Shown: positions 29,997 through 43,965, numbered from the stretch's first letter. The stretch is 64,000 bases of DNA from Chanos chanos (GCF_902362185.1 NC_044503.1:9650957-9714956), one strand, 5' to 3'. Numbers and translations: made by a program. Notes: a model not told the origin generated them from the letters alone.

Positions 29997-32241
29997 ATGT
30001 CGGGCCCTCTATCCAACGCTGTTCTTCTCCTCCTGTCTTTTGCCCTGCTTCATACTCAGTATCTGGAGGCTAAGGTAACACACACACACACAAACACATG
30101 CGTTTACCATGTTACGTGTTTCATCTCATCTGTTTTCATTACATTTTGCTGATGTTGTATTTAACATGACAGTGAGGAATTGGGCGAAACCAGTGAGCAG
30201 ATGTCGGTATTGCTTTGACAGGATTAATAGCACGTATGACATGACTCATCATAAATAACTACTTCAGATGTTGGAAACAGAACTAAATTGAGATTTTTTT
30301 TAACATTTCTTTTTGACAATGAGCAATGAAGTTACAGTTGTTTCTCTGCCAGTCTGTTAATTATTGATTGCTAATTTTGCACTTTAATTTTGAGACATAT
30401 AGCATATATATGTATACTCTACACGTTGGTAAGATATAATATATTTGGTTTTGCATTTATACGTATATTCTGCAAATAAGTTGATTGGAGAGTCACAATG
30501 ATTTGAAAATACGTACATGAATGTTCTAGTAATGACTACGCTGTCAGAAAAGAGGAAGACAGAGATCTCAAAAAGGGAGGGTTAAATTTTGCAAGGTGAA
30601 TTCACCAAAATAGGTGAGAGGGCTTAAGGTGAGTTGTACTCATTGTTGCCAAGTAACCAGAGAGGGTATAACATCATGACACAGATACCCAATCAAAAAA
30701 TCTTAATGAAATTTGATCTTTGTGGAAATGGGGTTGGCTAATTAATCACTGGAGACCAAACACAGCGGGCAAACACAAAATCACAAATTAAAATCTAATC
30801 ATTTTATCAGGAAGACTCCAGATATAGCGGGAGTTGGTTATTTATCTTAGAGAGACAGAAGATCCGGCGTGCGCTGTTTGTAAAGGGTATTTTTAGACCT
30901 TTGACCATGTGAAGTCAGATCACATCAGAAGGTCGCAAATGCTCTCCTGTCGTGTGGAGTGGCTGCGTTTACTCTGTGGGGGGAAGCTTATTTGTTGACT
31001 GTGTCTATTATTGTTCTATTTCTTCTTGGTCCTCCAAATCAGTTCAGACCGTCCCTGTTGCCATGGTTCCTGGCTGCAGAATATGTGATAAATTCAACCA
31101 CATATTTCATTCAAAGGTTTTTTTCTATGACAAAATATTCAACGGCATATAAGATACAGGAAAACATGTAATCTTCACATGAAATTTGCAATCATTTATT
31201 AGCTATATCAGATTATGAAGATTCAAAGTGGTGAGAATTACATAAACTGAACATTTAATTCCTTTTTGAATGAAATAATGTGCTTTGAATGTCATATTTG
31301 CAAGGTTAAGAGAATCCTATAGAAGTGTAACACTACGAAATGAATAGAAATACATGATACATGAGTTACCACCTGAAATATGCTCAAGACTATAGGTCTA
31401 TTTGAACGTTACGTGATCATAAACAACCAATCAAAACCTTAACCAAGCTGAGCCATACCCCTGTGGGACTACATGACATTTCTTGTAGATGTATTGAAAT
31501 TTAGTGTGTCTACACCCCAGGACATAGGCATTACACATGGGTCCATCAAGTGAAGTGTCAGCCTGTTATTACATTTAGATGTTTATTTAGTCCCCTTGGA
31601 GGAATATAGCAGTGGTAGTCTGATTGGAAATGCACAGATGTTGGATTCTTTCATCAAACTGTTTGTGACTTCAGTGCATAAACATACTGCGAGATGAGTT
31701 CAGTGATGTAGATAAAATTATCATTAATGTAAAATGCTTAATGAGGCGGAAAATAAATATGTTTTGCTGATAGCCTTGATGGTTTTCATCCTCTTGGTAG
31801 TGTATGAATGGAAATTCTGAGACAAGAGGAGCAGTCGTGACTCAACTTGCTATAATGTTCTCCAGGGTTGCAACTAATTCAGGCTATAGCGGTGCAATGA
31901 GACTGCATTTTCAGTACCATGGACAGTGTTCAGAGAAACACATCAGCAACAGACAACATTAACAGAGGATACTGCTTAAGTGTTTTTTGTTTGGTTTTGT
32001 TTTGGGGGTTTTTTTTATGAGTGATGTTTGTGGTTTTTTGGGGGTTTTTTTAGTCTACAAAAACAGATTTTATAACATAAGGTTGAATGGAATCAATAAG
32101 AACAGCCGCACAATCTAATTAGCTGAAAGCATTCTGCTGGGAGGTCAGGAGGTACGCTGTCATGGCAACTGGTTTCAGTGGGTACAATTGGTTTCTTCAT
32201 AGAGGCCAAGCACAAACAGACACACACTCACACACTAACAG

Positions 32242-32289
<48 letters not shown>

Positions 32290-35200
32290 AGATTATAATT
32301 TCATTAGAAATCTGCTTCAAAGTGCCATTCCAAAGTGTCTCGTTCATCCCTAAATGTACATTTTGTGTATTTGTGAAACTGATGCTCTCTCCAGTGAGAG
32401 GGATTAATGTTTTAGAGGTAATTCCTTTGTGCATGTATTACTTTTTCATATACACAACGGACAATTTGGTAAGACATTACAAGTCTGTTGCTGCAGATGG
32501 TTAAATGTTTGAATTCTACAAGAATCCCCACAAAAAACATTTTTGTTAAGAGAGGAATGCCAGGACAACACAATATTCTTTGCAGCTGAACACATTTATC
32601 TGATGGTCTCAAATGCAAAGTGGATATGCACTACAGGACATCTAACGAAACATACATTGTCACCAACGACGTGAAAAACCACGCTTCAGCTCTGCTGATC
32701 ATTTGTGTTATGGATGTTAGGATACACCCGCACACACACACACAGTAACACACATGGACACACATTTTTTGGAGCAGCAAAGACGTCATAATGCACCAGG
32801 GTGACTCACCGGCGTGCCGTCTCGTCCAGGGCTCGGCGGAATCCCACGCTCACTCTCCTACAAACGTCATTCACCTCCATCCATTATTAATCATTACTCT
32901 TACAGCACTGTTTGGGAGCCCATCTGTTTGATTAAAGTGCTTTGCACTGATAATATCAGACAATGCAACATTTCAGTGACATGTCTGTGGCTAATGCCTC
33001 TGTGGTTGATATTGTTGTTCTCCACATTTGAACTAACGATAGTCTGGGTTCCTTTGGACTGAAATATTGTTCAGTATCATAACTCAAAAGAAGCTATTGC
33101 TAGATGTCAGATTCTTAGGTTATATACTTAATATTCCATCTGGTTTACAAGGAATTTAACTTTTTCTTGTGAGTGAGTGTAATGTTTACTGAGAAAAAAA
33201 AAGAGCGCTGTATGGTATTGTCTGAACCGTCAAGATGCTGAGTAAACGTCCCCCTCCAAGCCTTGTAGGCCATTTTCATAGAAATTTGACGTACTCTTGT
33301 GAAGATGATTAAACAGCAAAAGTCTTGACAGTTATGATATGTTATCTATGATGGGATTCATATCTATAATCGATGGCCTGTTCTCGGCTGGAGCGGCAAT
33401 ATTGGATTCTGCTGCCTCAGGCAACTGAAAACAGGCCAGCATCTGCTAATGTATCTGACAAGATGTCTGGAGATGCTTACTGCGCTGAAACAGGTGATTT
33501 GAGGACAAGAAGATTTTAAATCCCTTTCTAACTCGTTCCTTTGTCGGGACCGTCCTGTCCTTCAGCTCTCTCGTATTATCGTTCACGCTAACGGCCGACC
33601 TCAACCCCTTCACCCTCCCGAGGGGAGTCTCCTTCTTGCTTCATATCTGTTACGTCACCTTCACTTTTCACAAAGTCTCTCAGAAGCAACCTCTCTTTTC
33701 AAATTCAGTGTGTTTTTTAATGTGACTGTCTTTGCTCGAAGCTTGAATTACATTGAGCACTTCGCACACCAGTCACATCCTCACAAGCATAATGAGCTGA
33801 CTGTCTGCCGGTGCATTCATTCAGTGACACAAACACAATCAAATCTCAGAGCTGGATATTGTAGTAGAGATAATGACTGTCTGTCTTGCAAATGCCAGTG
33901 TTTTTAAAGTGTCTCGATCATTTTACATTTACGTTTTCTCAGCTAGCGTTTCGAGTCCTTTACATTGTTGTTTGACATTCATAAAAGAATCGCAGGGCGG
34001 CGTTTGACTTTTTCCTGTGGAAAGCGTGTTGCGAGTAAGAGCGATGTTGAGGGCGAGGAGTCAGATTGTGGCTCAGTGGGACGCTGTTCGCTTTGGGGGG
34101 AGGAAAAAAACCCTCTGCGGAAGACGTAGGCAGATGTGAGATGAATGTTTGTGAATAACACAGATTTTCAGCACTGACACATGCACACACGCGCACTTCT
34201 GATTCACCACGGAGGGGAAGGTGTGAGAAAAATAGGACGAGCAAAAGGAAAAGAAAACATTTTATTAATTCTTCTTCCGATTAAAATGACAGAATTCTCA
34301 AATCAGTTTGAGATTTCAGATTAGCGTGTGTTCTTTCTCACTCCACAGGAGATCGTATTGTTTGTGTGTGTGAATGTTTGTCTGTGTATGACCACAGTTC
34401 ATCTCCTATAACAAACACTCAGAATCCCAAAAACCTGCATTTTTAATGTCACACGTCATCCTTGCCAAATACGAGGGTTCTCTAAACCCTGTTTAATCTG
34501 GCACTCAGAGGTTTAGATTGTCATCATTTTAAATGGAATTTGAAAAATCCACGTTATAATCCAGAGTTAATGAAATTCTAAAAAAGTCATATGTTTGGTC
34601 TGACTATCCAGGGATTGAACAGAAATATAAACACTCAAATGATGGAAGGACAAGGCAAATGTCTGCTCATGCTTTTTATTATTAATAACATGCTAAATGC
34701 ATCCAGGATCTCTTTAGTCCCATCATAATAAATGATTAATTACACTGCTATCACCTCTATATATATACCACAAGTTACGATTAAATACTCCATTTGGAGC
34801 ACTACGATACACATAGTGCCAGGAAATTACAAACCCATATACAAGACCATATCATTTTCAGGGAAGCTTCTTGCCGTGTAATTTTCTCTTTCTGAAAACA
34901 CTGTGTCTTCTGAAGAAGAGCAGGAGTAGTATCCTTAAGCTGGGCTCCCTGCTGCCAGATGAATGAAGCGAGAAAATGAATGGTCACTTTTTACTGCAGA
35001 CAATGGGACTCTCTTATCACATTCAATACATGTTGTTTCTGATGAAAACCAATTTGAGTGTGTGAGGCACCATTGTCCTGCCATTCAAATGGATATGCAC
35101 GGATTTGCTGTCGAGTGTCTGATTTATTCTCTGTGAATGAAGGGTCATCTTAGATCAAATTCATCAGGCTGCCAAGCAAGAAGTCCAACCCTTCTGTCAT

Positions 35201-36548
35201 CACTGAGTAAGGAAATATGACAGTGCATGCCAGATGAAATGCTCTTCTTTCTGCTGCTGGCAAAAGTTCTAGAAAAACATCATCATGACTGCTGAGATTG
35301 GTGATACGTGAAAAAGTTCCAGATGTTCCATTGAGTTTTGCACATCCATAAACACAATTATTTTAGTTGTGCTCATAACACAATACTTAGAGCATGTTGC
35401 AGACTGATCATCTTACAGTCAAAATATGCGACAACTATGAATGTTCTGTCTTTTTCCCCTCCCTTCAGCCTCTCTCTGCAGTCCATGGTAACATCCGAAG
35501 TCTTGACAGCACAGGTGGGGCGGTGCGTCTCCGTCGAGACCTCCGTGACTCACTGCCTTACGAGGCCCAGATGATGTCATATCCAGCAGCGGCCGACCTG
35601 AAGGGGCGAGCCAACGAGCTCTACTACCAACCAGAGGCCTGGAAACTGCAAGGGTTAGGCCAGGCCCTTCAGCAAATGGTGGAGAACGACCAAAGGCAGG
35701 AACAGGAGGCTGCATATCTTGCTGGTCTGCTACGTCTCTTGAGCGAGGCAGAAGCTAACGGACAGGTCAGGCAAGACGAAGAGGAAGAGGAAGATGAGGC
35801 TGGGGACTTCCAGGGGCCCTACCCTCCTGACTATGACGAGACAGACCAGGGCATGAGCATGGCCAAGCCCCAAGCTCCATGGCAGGGCCTGTTGGACCCT
35901 CAGCTGACCCAGGCCCTTCTAAACCGTTACAGGCAAGAAAGGCTGCTCCAGGCTGGACTGGGCACAACAACCAACAGGATCCCAGAGCGAGATCAGGACA
36001 GAGACCAGGAGGTACTCAGGTGAGGAGAGATGGGATTCTGGCATTTCTCATTTGCCAGGACCATTGATCTTCCGATGTTGTTGTTTTTTTTTTTCTGTAC
36101 TACTCTTGAAATATCCAGTCATATGTCATTTTAAATGTCCGCATTAATACTGTGGTTTCATGCGATACTCAGGTTGCTTGTCGAGAAGATTCTGTCCGGT
36201 CTGTCATCGGGTAACTCCGGTAACCCCTCCAGTCGGCGGGCGAAACGTGATCTGGGGTCAGTAAGCGGAGGAAGAGGAGGGGTCACCGTGCTGAAACGCG
36301 CCCGTCGCTCCCTGGACCCCGTTCAGCCTCCTTCCCCCAGTGCCGAGGCCTCACTGCTACGGGTGAAGAGGCTAGGCGACGACGAGGATGACGTCGGAGA
36401 GAACAACCGAGCGCCACATGCCGGCCTGCAGAGGATGAAGCGCATAGATACCGAATTGCCACCCCCGACACACAGCCGCAAACGAAGAGCCGTGATCTAC
36501 GACCCCAAACTGATCGCTCAACACATCTTGCAATATTTGCCCGCGTAG
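29997..36548 (+). CDS. pcsk1n: ProSAAS, proprotein convertase subtilisin/kexin type 1 inhibitor
   Basis: Secreted granin-like neuroendocrine precursor that inhibits prohormone convertase 1/3 and yields small peptides. Three coding exons: 29997-30074 (signal peptide, MSGPLSNAVLLLLSFALLHT), 35469-36019 and 36173-36548; 334 aa, longer than mammalian proSAAS (about 260). The family's defining inhibitory hexapeptide LLRVKR is present at residues 271-276 (bases 36354-36371). Basic cleavage sites are frequent: RLRRD, SRRAKRD, KRARRS, RMKR and RKRRA. A middle region rich in Gln/Glu and Leu (LQQMVENDQRQEQEAA, then LLRLLSEAEA) and an acidic DEEEEEDEAGD patch match the family's layout. The gene converges with hdac6, as in human. 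The first intron is 5.4 kb. Assignment is secure because of the hexapeptide, exon structure and neighbours. Confidence 0.93.
30075..35468 (+). other. Large first intron of proSAAS
   Basis: 5.4 kb of intron. It holds a GA repeat at about 32245-32286 and short CA runs near 32730. No exon, RNA gene or transposon protein was recognised; the open frames of 60-94 codons inside it lack signatures. Confidence 0.7.
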
Positions 36549-39500
36549 AGACCGACAAGGAAAGAGGGGAGAGCTGGTTGTAGTCGGGGCTTGCCAAACT
36601 TCACATGCTTATACGTAAAAATGTCAGCACCCGCCGCCAACTGCTTATGGCTTTGTCCAGACTTTACCGCTTAGCAAGACACAAATACGATTATTCTGTT
36701 TAAAGGCCGATATGTATCACAAATATATACCAAACGTACTTCAGACATTTTGTAATCGTCATAGTCAGTTTCTACTGGACATTAATCTGATTTTCAGTTA
36801 TGCAGAAATCGATGGTTGAGAAATTGAGCACGTGAATTTGTTTGAGTCCCGGCAGTTTATTGTGGGTTACTCTGAAGAACCTTGACCCCGCCCCTCCTTT
36901 CAGCATTCGAAATGTCAACCTTGCACAATCTTGTCCTGTTTGAACAATTAATCAGTTTTCAATCAATCTGTTTTCAACATTAAAGGATTAGCCAAAATCT
37001 GTGTGAAACAAAAATTCACTTCAGCTTTGTCCTTCTAATACTATTAACCCAAAGAATGTGGACTAAATCCCCCATTCAGTTCTATCTGATGCAGTACTAC
37101 TAATGTAAATTACAGATGGATTATGCAGTAGAAAATCATATGAGTGCACACTATAATCATAAAGGCTGTGCTACAAACCAAAGCTTGTATCGGAGAGAGA
37201 AAGGGAGAGAGAGGGAGGGATGGTGGGAGTTGCTTTCTCTGCTGTGTGCTGAACTGTTGTCGTGTTCAGTGCAGACTAAACACACTCCAGGCTAAAAAAG
37301 GTCCCGAATCCGTGAGCTCCTCCCTAAGGAGACTAGCATTACTCAGCCAGAAGCCTTTTTATCGACCTCCTTCCTTCAGTCAGTCGACGCAGGGTTCCAA
37401 GCGATCCAACACACACATCAACTCCCCCAGCCACACATCTCCATATGTCCCTCCCCCTATCTATACATAATACATCATTATAAGACTACTCTTCATTTCA
37501 TTACAATCCATTTCACATACCACAGGCAACGGAGCCTTGAGAAAGAGATATTGTAATCAAATATACACTGCAAAAAAAAAAAAAGGTATAGGATTTTTTT
37601 ATTGTTCACAGTACACACATGACAGAATTGGCACTGAGAGAACTTCATGTCTGAATGACGGCACATCAGTCCACACAAGTAAAAAGTTCACAGATAACAG
37701 ATACCGGGAATCTGTTTGGCAGCACTTGTAGACAGAGACCATGATTTATTTTTTTTTTTTTAACATTCATGTCATGCATGCAGATACAACAGGGAGAAGA
37801 GGGTTCTATCAGGTCTGCAAAGGTACATAGTATCACAGAGTTCAGGCAAGCACAAAGGCCTAGGGGAATGATTTGTTCCTTTAAATGACATCAATGGAAA
37901 TTTGTGTTAACCTCTCAAAAGTACCACAGCACAGTGAGATGGCTGCTTTGAAAAAGGTGGTGAACTTACTCTGAATTCTCTTTGTCCTATTTTATCTGTG
38001 AAATAAGTTTGCACAGTCATGAACGCATTGTAAAACCCCAACTAGCTATTCACTATCTTGCCTGAAGTAGTCATTATGTTACCCTTTGCTTTTCCAGTGG
38101 CTTTGATTAATGATTTGTTCAAAAGGCAATGATTTACACAGAATGAGTGTTTGGCCCCCAAATCTCACCTTGTCATTACCTGACCAACAGTTCAGTGTGA
38201 GTGAGTGAAGAAAATTTGTGTCTCCTTAATATTGTAGCTTTTTAAATATTTGTGCCGTCATAAGATCTTATACAAAAATACATATCTGTGTATTGGATTT
38301 TATCGTCAACTGAATCACAGAAAATTCTAATAAATTCTATGTGAAAAGTGGCTTTGTTTTGGCTTCAAAGATTATGTTGAAAAATACAATTACAAATCTG
38401 CTTAATAATTACAAATCAGCCTAACAAATACTGAACGATAAAATTATAGTATAATTATAATTATGTAATAACATTAAAGCAAATCATTTGATTTGAGGGT
38501 ACAACTGACATTAGGGCATGGTCATAAAGCCATAATGTTATTAAAACTTGCAGCTTATCTTCCTGGTTAAATCCAGTCCAGAATAATGACTTAAACATCA
38601 CATTTACATACATACAAAATATACTGAACATCGACAAGGTCGTATATATTGCTTCAACTTCTCCTCACATTCAAAATTCAATCTCTTTGACAAATACATG
38701 GAGACAAAATATCATTAAATATCTTAGAAATAAATTTAAAAAAGAAAGACAAAATATAACAAAGTATAGAAAACTACAAATCAGTCTTACGTTCAATAAA
38801 AAAATCAAATACAGAGAGAATACAGTAATGTCTTTGCTTGGCAGTTGGAACATATCTACCTACCAAATGCATTGCCAAATTAATCATTTTCACTGACTGG
38901 GAAAAAAAAAACTGTAAAGCGCTCCTCAGTATTTCCTGTTTGTCTCAGCAACACAAATTTCAGAGCTGAAAAGGTTAATGATATGACCATAATGAACCAA
39001 AATGACCTCTTTTCCACTCTCCTGTTAAATGAGGGCAACTTTTCTAGAACAAAAATCACGTTCCTCATCCCAAAGGGAAACGAGATGGTTGCCAGGTAAC
39101 TGTTTCTACACAGAGAGATTATGTAAGCTGAACACACAGAGAGATGATGTAATGTGGAGGGAGGGGGGAGGAGAGAAAGCGTTCTTCTCACTTGTTTTTT
39201 CTCCAGGAAGAGAGAGCAGTAATCAGATGTGAAGACAACCATCTGAGCAGGTGAAAGAAGGACACACAAGGGCAGGCAAGGTCAAAGCAGTGGAAGGGGA
39301 ATATAAGAGAGCTGACGACAAAATGGGTTAAATAATAAAACGGAACGATGAATTTTGTGTTTACTTTTGAAGTTTACTAACGGTTGATTTTAACAGTTTG
39401 TTAGATTTTCACATAAATTTCATGCACAAGCACTATTTGTTCAAATTCAACGTTAGGGACCTTTCAAGAAAGCAGATGCACGGGAAGAATACTTATCAAT

Positions 39501-39680
39501 CAAAAATATACATAAAAACTCACCTGTTGCATCTGATTAATGACAGAGATCAATACTTCTCTATGCTGAAAGTAACAGCCCAGTAACTACAGAGAGGAAG
39601 AGAGTATGATGTTAATGTTTATGATCATACTGCCTTTATGAAATACCTTTTGTATTAAAAAAATGAAATAACTGGGTTTT
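36549..39680. other. Intergenic region between proSAAS and the LHFPL gene
   Basis: Contains the proSAAS 3' UTR (an ATTAAA lies near 36980) and, at the right, the 3' UTR of the minus-strand LHFPL gene. It is AT-rich, especially 38200-38900. No gene is recognised; a purine repeat (GAGAGAGAAAGGGAGAGAGA type) occurs near 37192-37222. Confidence 0.5.
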
Positions 39681-40480
39681 TCAGTTTTTACCCTCACCAT
39701 CCTTGGCGTCGTCGGGTAACAGTGCATCCTGGCGGTTACCCAGCACAAACGCCAGAGTGGCCAGTATGCCAGCATCCAGCACCCCGAGGATGGCCAACAC
39801 AAAGGCCCAGTGTATGGAGCAGTTCCCCGGGGAGAAACTACTCACGCCCTCCCCGCACAGTGCCCGCATCTCCGCACACTCCCAGGAGTCTGGGAACAGC
39901 ACGCAAGCAAGGGCTAAACAGAAACCTGTGGAAAAACAGGTAAACAAGTTACAAGAGAGATACACAGATACAGACGCAAAGTCCGGACCGTCATTCGGTC
40001 ACACATTCAGTCGGCAGGTGCGTTCTCAGATTAGACCCTCAGTAACAATCCCGAAATCTCACCTGCAGTCAGCTGCAGCCACGCACAGATTTTGTAGACC
40101 GTGGCAGCGTTGCAGAACCTGAAGAGAGACAGGCAGCCCACGCTGGCCCACACCATGGTCAGTGACATGCACACCAGCACGGCGGGGGACTGGAACGCCG
40201 GCAGCGGGGTGAGCGTGTGGAGGGAGCCACGGCACTCCGGCACGGGCCAGTCGGACTCCACGCACACCTCGAACAGGCCCAGGGTCCCGGCCTGCGGAGG
40301 GGGCCCGCCGCCCCGGTAGTGTAACTCACGCGTCCCCACCCAGGAAGGCTGGACAAGGATGACCACTTCGATGACGGCGAAACAGAGCGTACAGATGGCC
40401 CAGAGCACGCCGACCGCCCGGGCGCTCCGCACGAATTCAGTCTGGTAGAGACGCGCCACCTCTGAGGTGTGAGGTTGCAT
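39681..40480 (-). CDS. LHFPL tetraspan family member (LHFPL3/4/5 clade)
   Basis: Four-span membrane protein in two coding exons, 40480-40063 then 39925-39681 (220 aa). Family members act as auxiliary subunits: LHFPL5 in the hair-cell mechanotransduction complex, LHFPL3/4 with GABA-A receptors and neuroligin-2. Clade hallmarks are SARAVGVLWAICTLCFA, VQPSWVG, GLFEVCVESD, FCNAATVYKICAWLQL and FVLGNRQDALLPDD. Transmembrane segments lie around residues 24-46, 107-128, 138-160 and 184-208. The first extracellular loop has an unusual GGGPPPQAG insert. The tail LPDDAKDGE resembles LHFPL5 (LLPDDYKADG), while GNRQ resembles LHFPL3/4, so I leave the paralogue open. The start at 40480 was chosen for MQPHTSEVARLY; an upstream in-frame ATG at 40528 is possible, and CTCAG just before the chosen start could be a 5' UTR splice acceptor. 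Confidence 0.88.
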
Positions 40481-40821
40481 GGCGGTGGTTCTGAGGAGGA
40501 AGGAAGGGATGTTTACAGTTAAATACAATAAAAATAAGAGATAAGGTTAATTTGAGAGCGGCTTAAACGCGCGTTCAATTCCCAGAAGTCAGAGAACAAT
40601 AACAGGAAATCATTAAACCCACATAGCAGAAGAGAATGAAAGCACTAATGCACGAGAACATTTTGAAGATGACTAGATAAATGACAAAAATAATTAGACT
40701 AACACAGCAGAGATAATGAGCAAATATAGAAAGTGCTCTAAATCATCCACAAGAAAAAAAAAAAAAAAAAACAGACTGATTGAATTCAATCACCTCTCTG
40801 CTCCTCAGGCTGTTAATGGAG

Positions 40822-40859
<38 letters not shown>

Positions 40860-41969
40860 CTTTCTTCAACAGGAAACGAAGGCTAAATCAAATCACCAAT
40901 GAGTTACCAAAAGCTGCATTATCTGGTGTGGAGCTATAGACAAAAGATCACACACCAAAAAAAAAAAGAGAAAATATTTCAAGCAGTGGGATTCCTCACT
41001 TCCTCGTGGAATTATGGATGCTAGATGTTCGATATCAGATACAGGCCTTCGCCATTAGCAAAGCAGAGATCCTCCTCCAAACATGTATGGCAGGAGCACA
41101 AACGGGAGACAGGATGAGAGGGAGGGAGGGAAGGAGGGAGGGAGGGAGGGAGAGAGGGAGAGATGGAGGAAGAGAACATGGTGTCGTTCTAGCAGGGGGA
41201 GGGCTTTTCCTACACTCACGCGCTCAAACACTGCAGTGTCGTGCACTCATGCGGAATAAAAAAACAGAACGATACCCCGCTCAAGAAGGACAGACGAGAG
41301 CAATACCTCACTGCTCTCAACCGTGACGCATTCATTGCAGAAAAGGATGATGGAAAAAAAAAAAAGAGGCAAGGAAAACAAGCTGGAGGATGAGAAAGGA
41401 GAAATTATATTTCAGTGTCAAGTCTGTCAGAACTGATGGCCTGTGATGGTAAAGGAGAGAGAGAAATAGAGAGAGACAGAGTGTGTGTGTGTGTGATAGA
41501 CAGAGAGAGAGAGAGAGAGAGAGAAGGGGATTATACTGCAGGTATAAATCAGTAGCTGCTTCATTTGTGGCTGTGTCTGCAGATTGCAGGGTTGATTCAT
41601 GGCTAGGTAGGGCTGGGGAACTGACGCTAATGCTGATGGTGTGACAGAACCCAGCTGTGACACCAGCTGAACCCAACCCGCTTACACAAACCTTATTAAC
41701 GTCCAATACGCAATTCTGTTCATCAATGCCTGGGTCGTGATTCAGGGTCCTGCAAATTATTTGTGTACTGACAACATTTTGAACCTGCAGAAACATCTCA
41801 AGGTCAATCATCAAGGTCATTCATTTTTTAATCATCTCTGCACAAAAACTGAGAGCTCATTTAATGATAAAATAGTCCTCTCTTATTAACGTTGACGGGA
41901 CGGTAATATTTAGAATGGCAAATTATTCTGTTGTTTTTGTATGAGGCATAATTTAGAGCTAGCTTAAGC

Positions 41970-42164
41970 CAGTGGTTCTCAACCCCCAGTCCTGGGGGCC
42001 CACTGTCCTGCACTTCTTTGTTTTAACTCAGAACTGGCACACCTGATTCCACTGATCAATTAATCATTAAGCCCTTGATTAGTTCAATTAACTGTTAATA
42101 ATGAAGAGTTGAAACAAACACGTGCAGGACAGTGGGCCCCCAGGACTGGAGTTGTGAATCACTG
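41970..42164. mobile_element. hAT-type MITE with long terminal inverted repeats
   Basis: Left end CAGTGGTTCTCAACCCCCAG continues into TCCTGGGGGCCCACTGTCCTG. The right end is its near-perfect reverse complement (CAGGACAGTGGGCCCCCAGG, then ACTGGAGTTGTGAATCACTG). Inverted repeats of about 45 bp flank an AT-rich core. The flanking 8-mers GCTTAAGC and GCCTAGGC agree at 6 of 8 bases and could be a target-site duplication of hAT length. The CAGTGGTTCTCAA terminus is typical of hAT elements. There is no coding capacity. Confidence 0.8.
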
Positions 42165-43932
42165 GCCTAGGCGGTGTTTTAACATGTTGGATGCTGTTCG
42201 CATACAGCATAATATATAAGAACATAAGTACAATCTTCCCTCATCTCAACAGACACATTTCCTCAAACTCTCACACACACTCAGCCATTCTCATCCCTCT
42301 GTGGTATCCTATATAAAGTCCATTTCAGTCAACCCAGACTGTGTGGAAAACCTACGAGTAATAATGCAAATACCTCAAGGCGGCTAGTTAGGTTCTATTT
42401 ATCTTATAGTGATTCAGCAGAGGGGACTGACAGTAAGTCCATTTATCTGTTTCGACTGTTTTATTTCTGCATTGTGAATCTTTTCTGCACTGTTAACTCT
42501 ACTGTAAGCAGTTCCTCTGAGAATCTTTGTGTTTCACTTTGCCTCTCCCCGCTCTTAAGAGTGTCTAGATTTTCTTCATCGGCCAGCGTTGAGTCCACCA
42601 AGCAGGTTAACATGTCCTAACACGAAAGTGGGAGTTAAGTCATTTCACACCAATTTGCATTTCTCCTCATGGGGAGCTAATTTAATAGCCCTCTCATCCT
42701 TAACTGATATAACCAACAGAAAAGGAGGCTGACACTGTTTTGGACATCAGCTGTATTGTGGTATCTACCATTTTAAAATGGTTTGAATTACAAAATGACA
42801 GCTATTCAGAAATGACTGCTACAAATAATCTGTTTAACTGTACCGACAGTGAGGTGAATACAGCTACAGTAGAGAATCACTGAACAAAATCCACCACCAT
42901 CTACACCACTGTCTCTGACCCTAATGCACCTCAGCTACATTCTTATTAAAGTAACATTCATTCAGAAAACAAAGTGTATACTATTTCTCATAAATGAAAG
43001 TGTATTGAATACCAAAGTTTTACAGAGAGAAATTAGAGGTTACAGAGATTTGTTTTTCACAGAGTTAAAATTACAAAGGCATGCTCAGTGACAATGAAAG
43101 AGACAGAGGAATTAAGAAAATAAAAATAATCGTAAGAAAACCAATGAATATCATTAACAATAGTTACAAACCGTTTTCCAAAATTGTTCATAAAAGAAAA
43201 TATTGCACATTATATTGCTTGTAATTTTTGTATCTTGTATCACACTTCTTAACCATTTGGATCCTTGTGCATTTTGTCTTGATGCATACAGTAAATCCAC
43301 ACTGTGTGTGTGTGTGTGTGTGTGTGTGTCCGTTAACTTCATATTCAGCTGTGATATTTCCAGCGTGGTTTTTGAATCCATGTGCGTGCATGCAGAGACC
43401 ATGCAAAGTGAAGTTACAGAGTCCAGCAGTCACAGAGGTGTTGCTGGTGATATGTTGTTGGTGCTCTTAACACCACGCTAGCTTATTCTACCATGAATTA
43501 TAACAGAGAAAGTCATTTTAATTGGCCTCCTCAGAAATCAACAGCTGTTAACAGCTAAACTACATTTGTGTAAAAAAAAAAAAAAATCCACAATACTCAT
43601 TCATTTTGCACTGAAGAAATAACAATAACGTTATTGATCTGTGGATAAGGATGGATAAGGAAAGTTTCGTTAAGTCATTCCATTGGATGGGTTTTTTTTT
43701 TTGTGGTTGCTGTTGTTTGGCAAATGATTTGCGTTTTGGCAGATCATGATGTTAATCAGAAGCAGACGACTCCGACAAATGAAGAATAATACAAAATGAA
43801 AAGCTTTTGAGAAAGAAAGAAAATACACAAAAACAAAAACACTCTACAAACGGCTCGGGTCTCGTGAGTTTTCTCTCTCCGTGACGACCAGCGGGATGAC
43901 GTGGAGAGCCGGGACGGAGGAGGTAGGTACCG

Positions 43933-43933
<1 letters not shown>

Positions 43934-43963
<30 letters not shown>
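43934..43963 (+). repeat. Poly-G run of 30
   Basis: Uninterrupted guanines 178 bp beyond the HDAC6 stop codon. On the HDAC6 sense strand this is a poly-C run, possibly in the 3' UTR. The DNA strand can form G-quadruplexes. Exact length may be an assembly estimate. Confidence 0.9.

Positions 43964-43965
<2 letters not shown>

Noticed and set aside
29540-30078. Open frames of 87-126 codons rich in Leu, Pro and Ser
   Set aside because: Products of the CCCT simple repeat before proSAAS; the real coding start is the signal peptide at 29997.
35419-36597. Minus-strand open frames of about 67-104 codons opposite proSAAS
   Set aside because: Shadow frames of GC-rich coding exons; the + strand has the family signature LLRVKR and correct splice phases.
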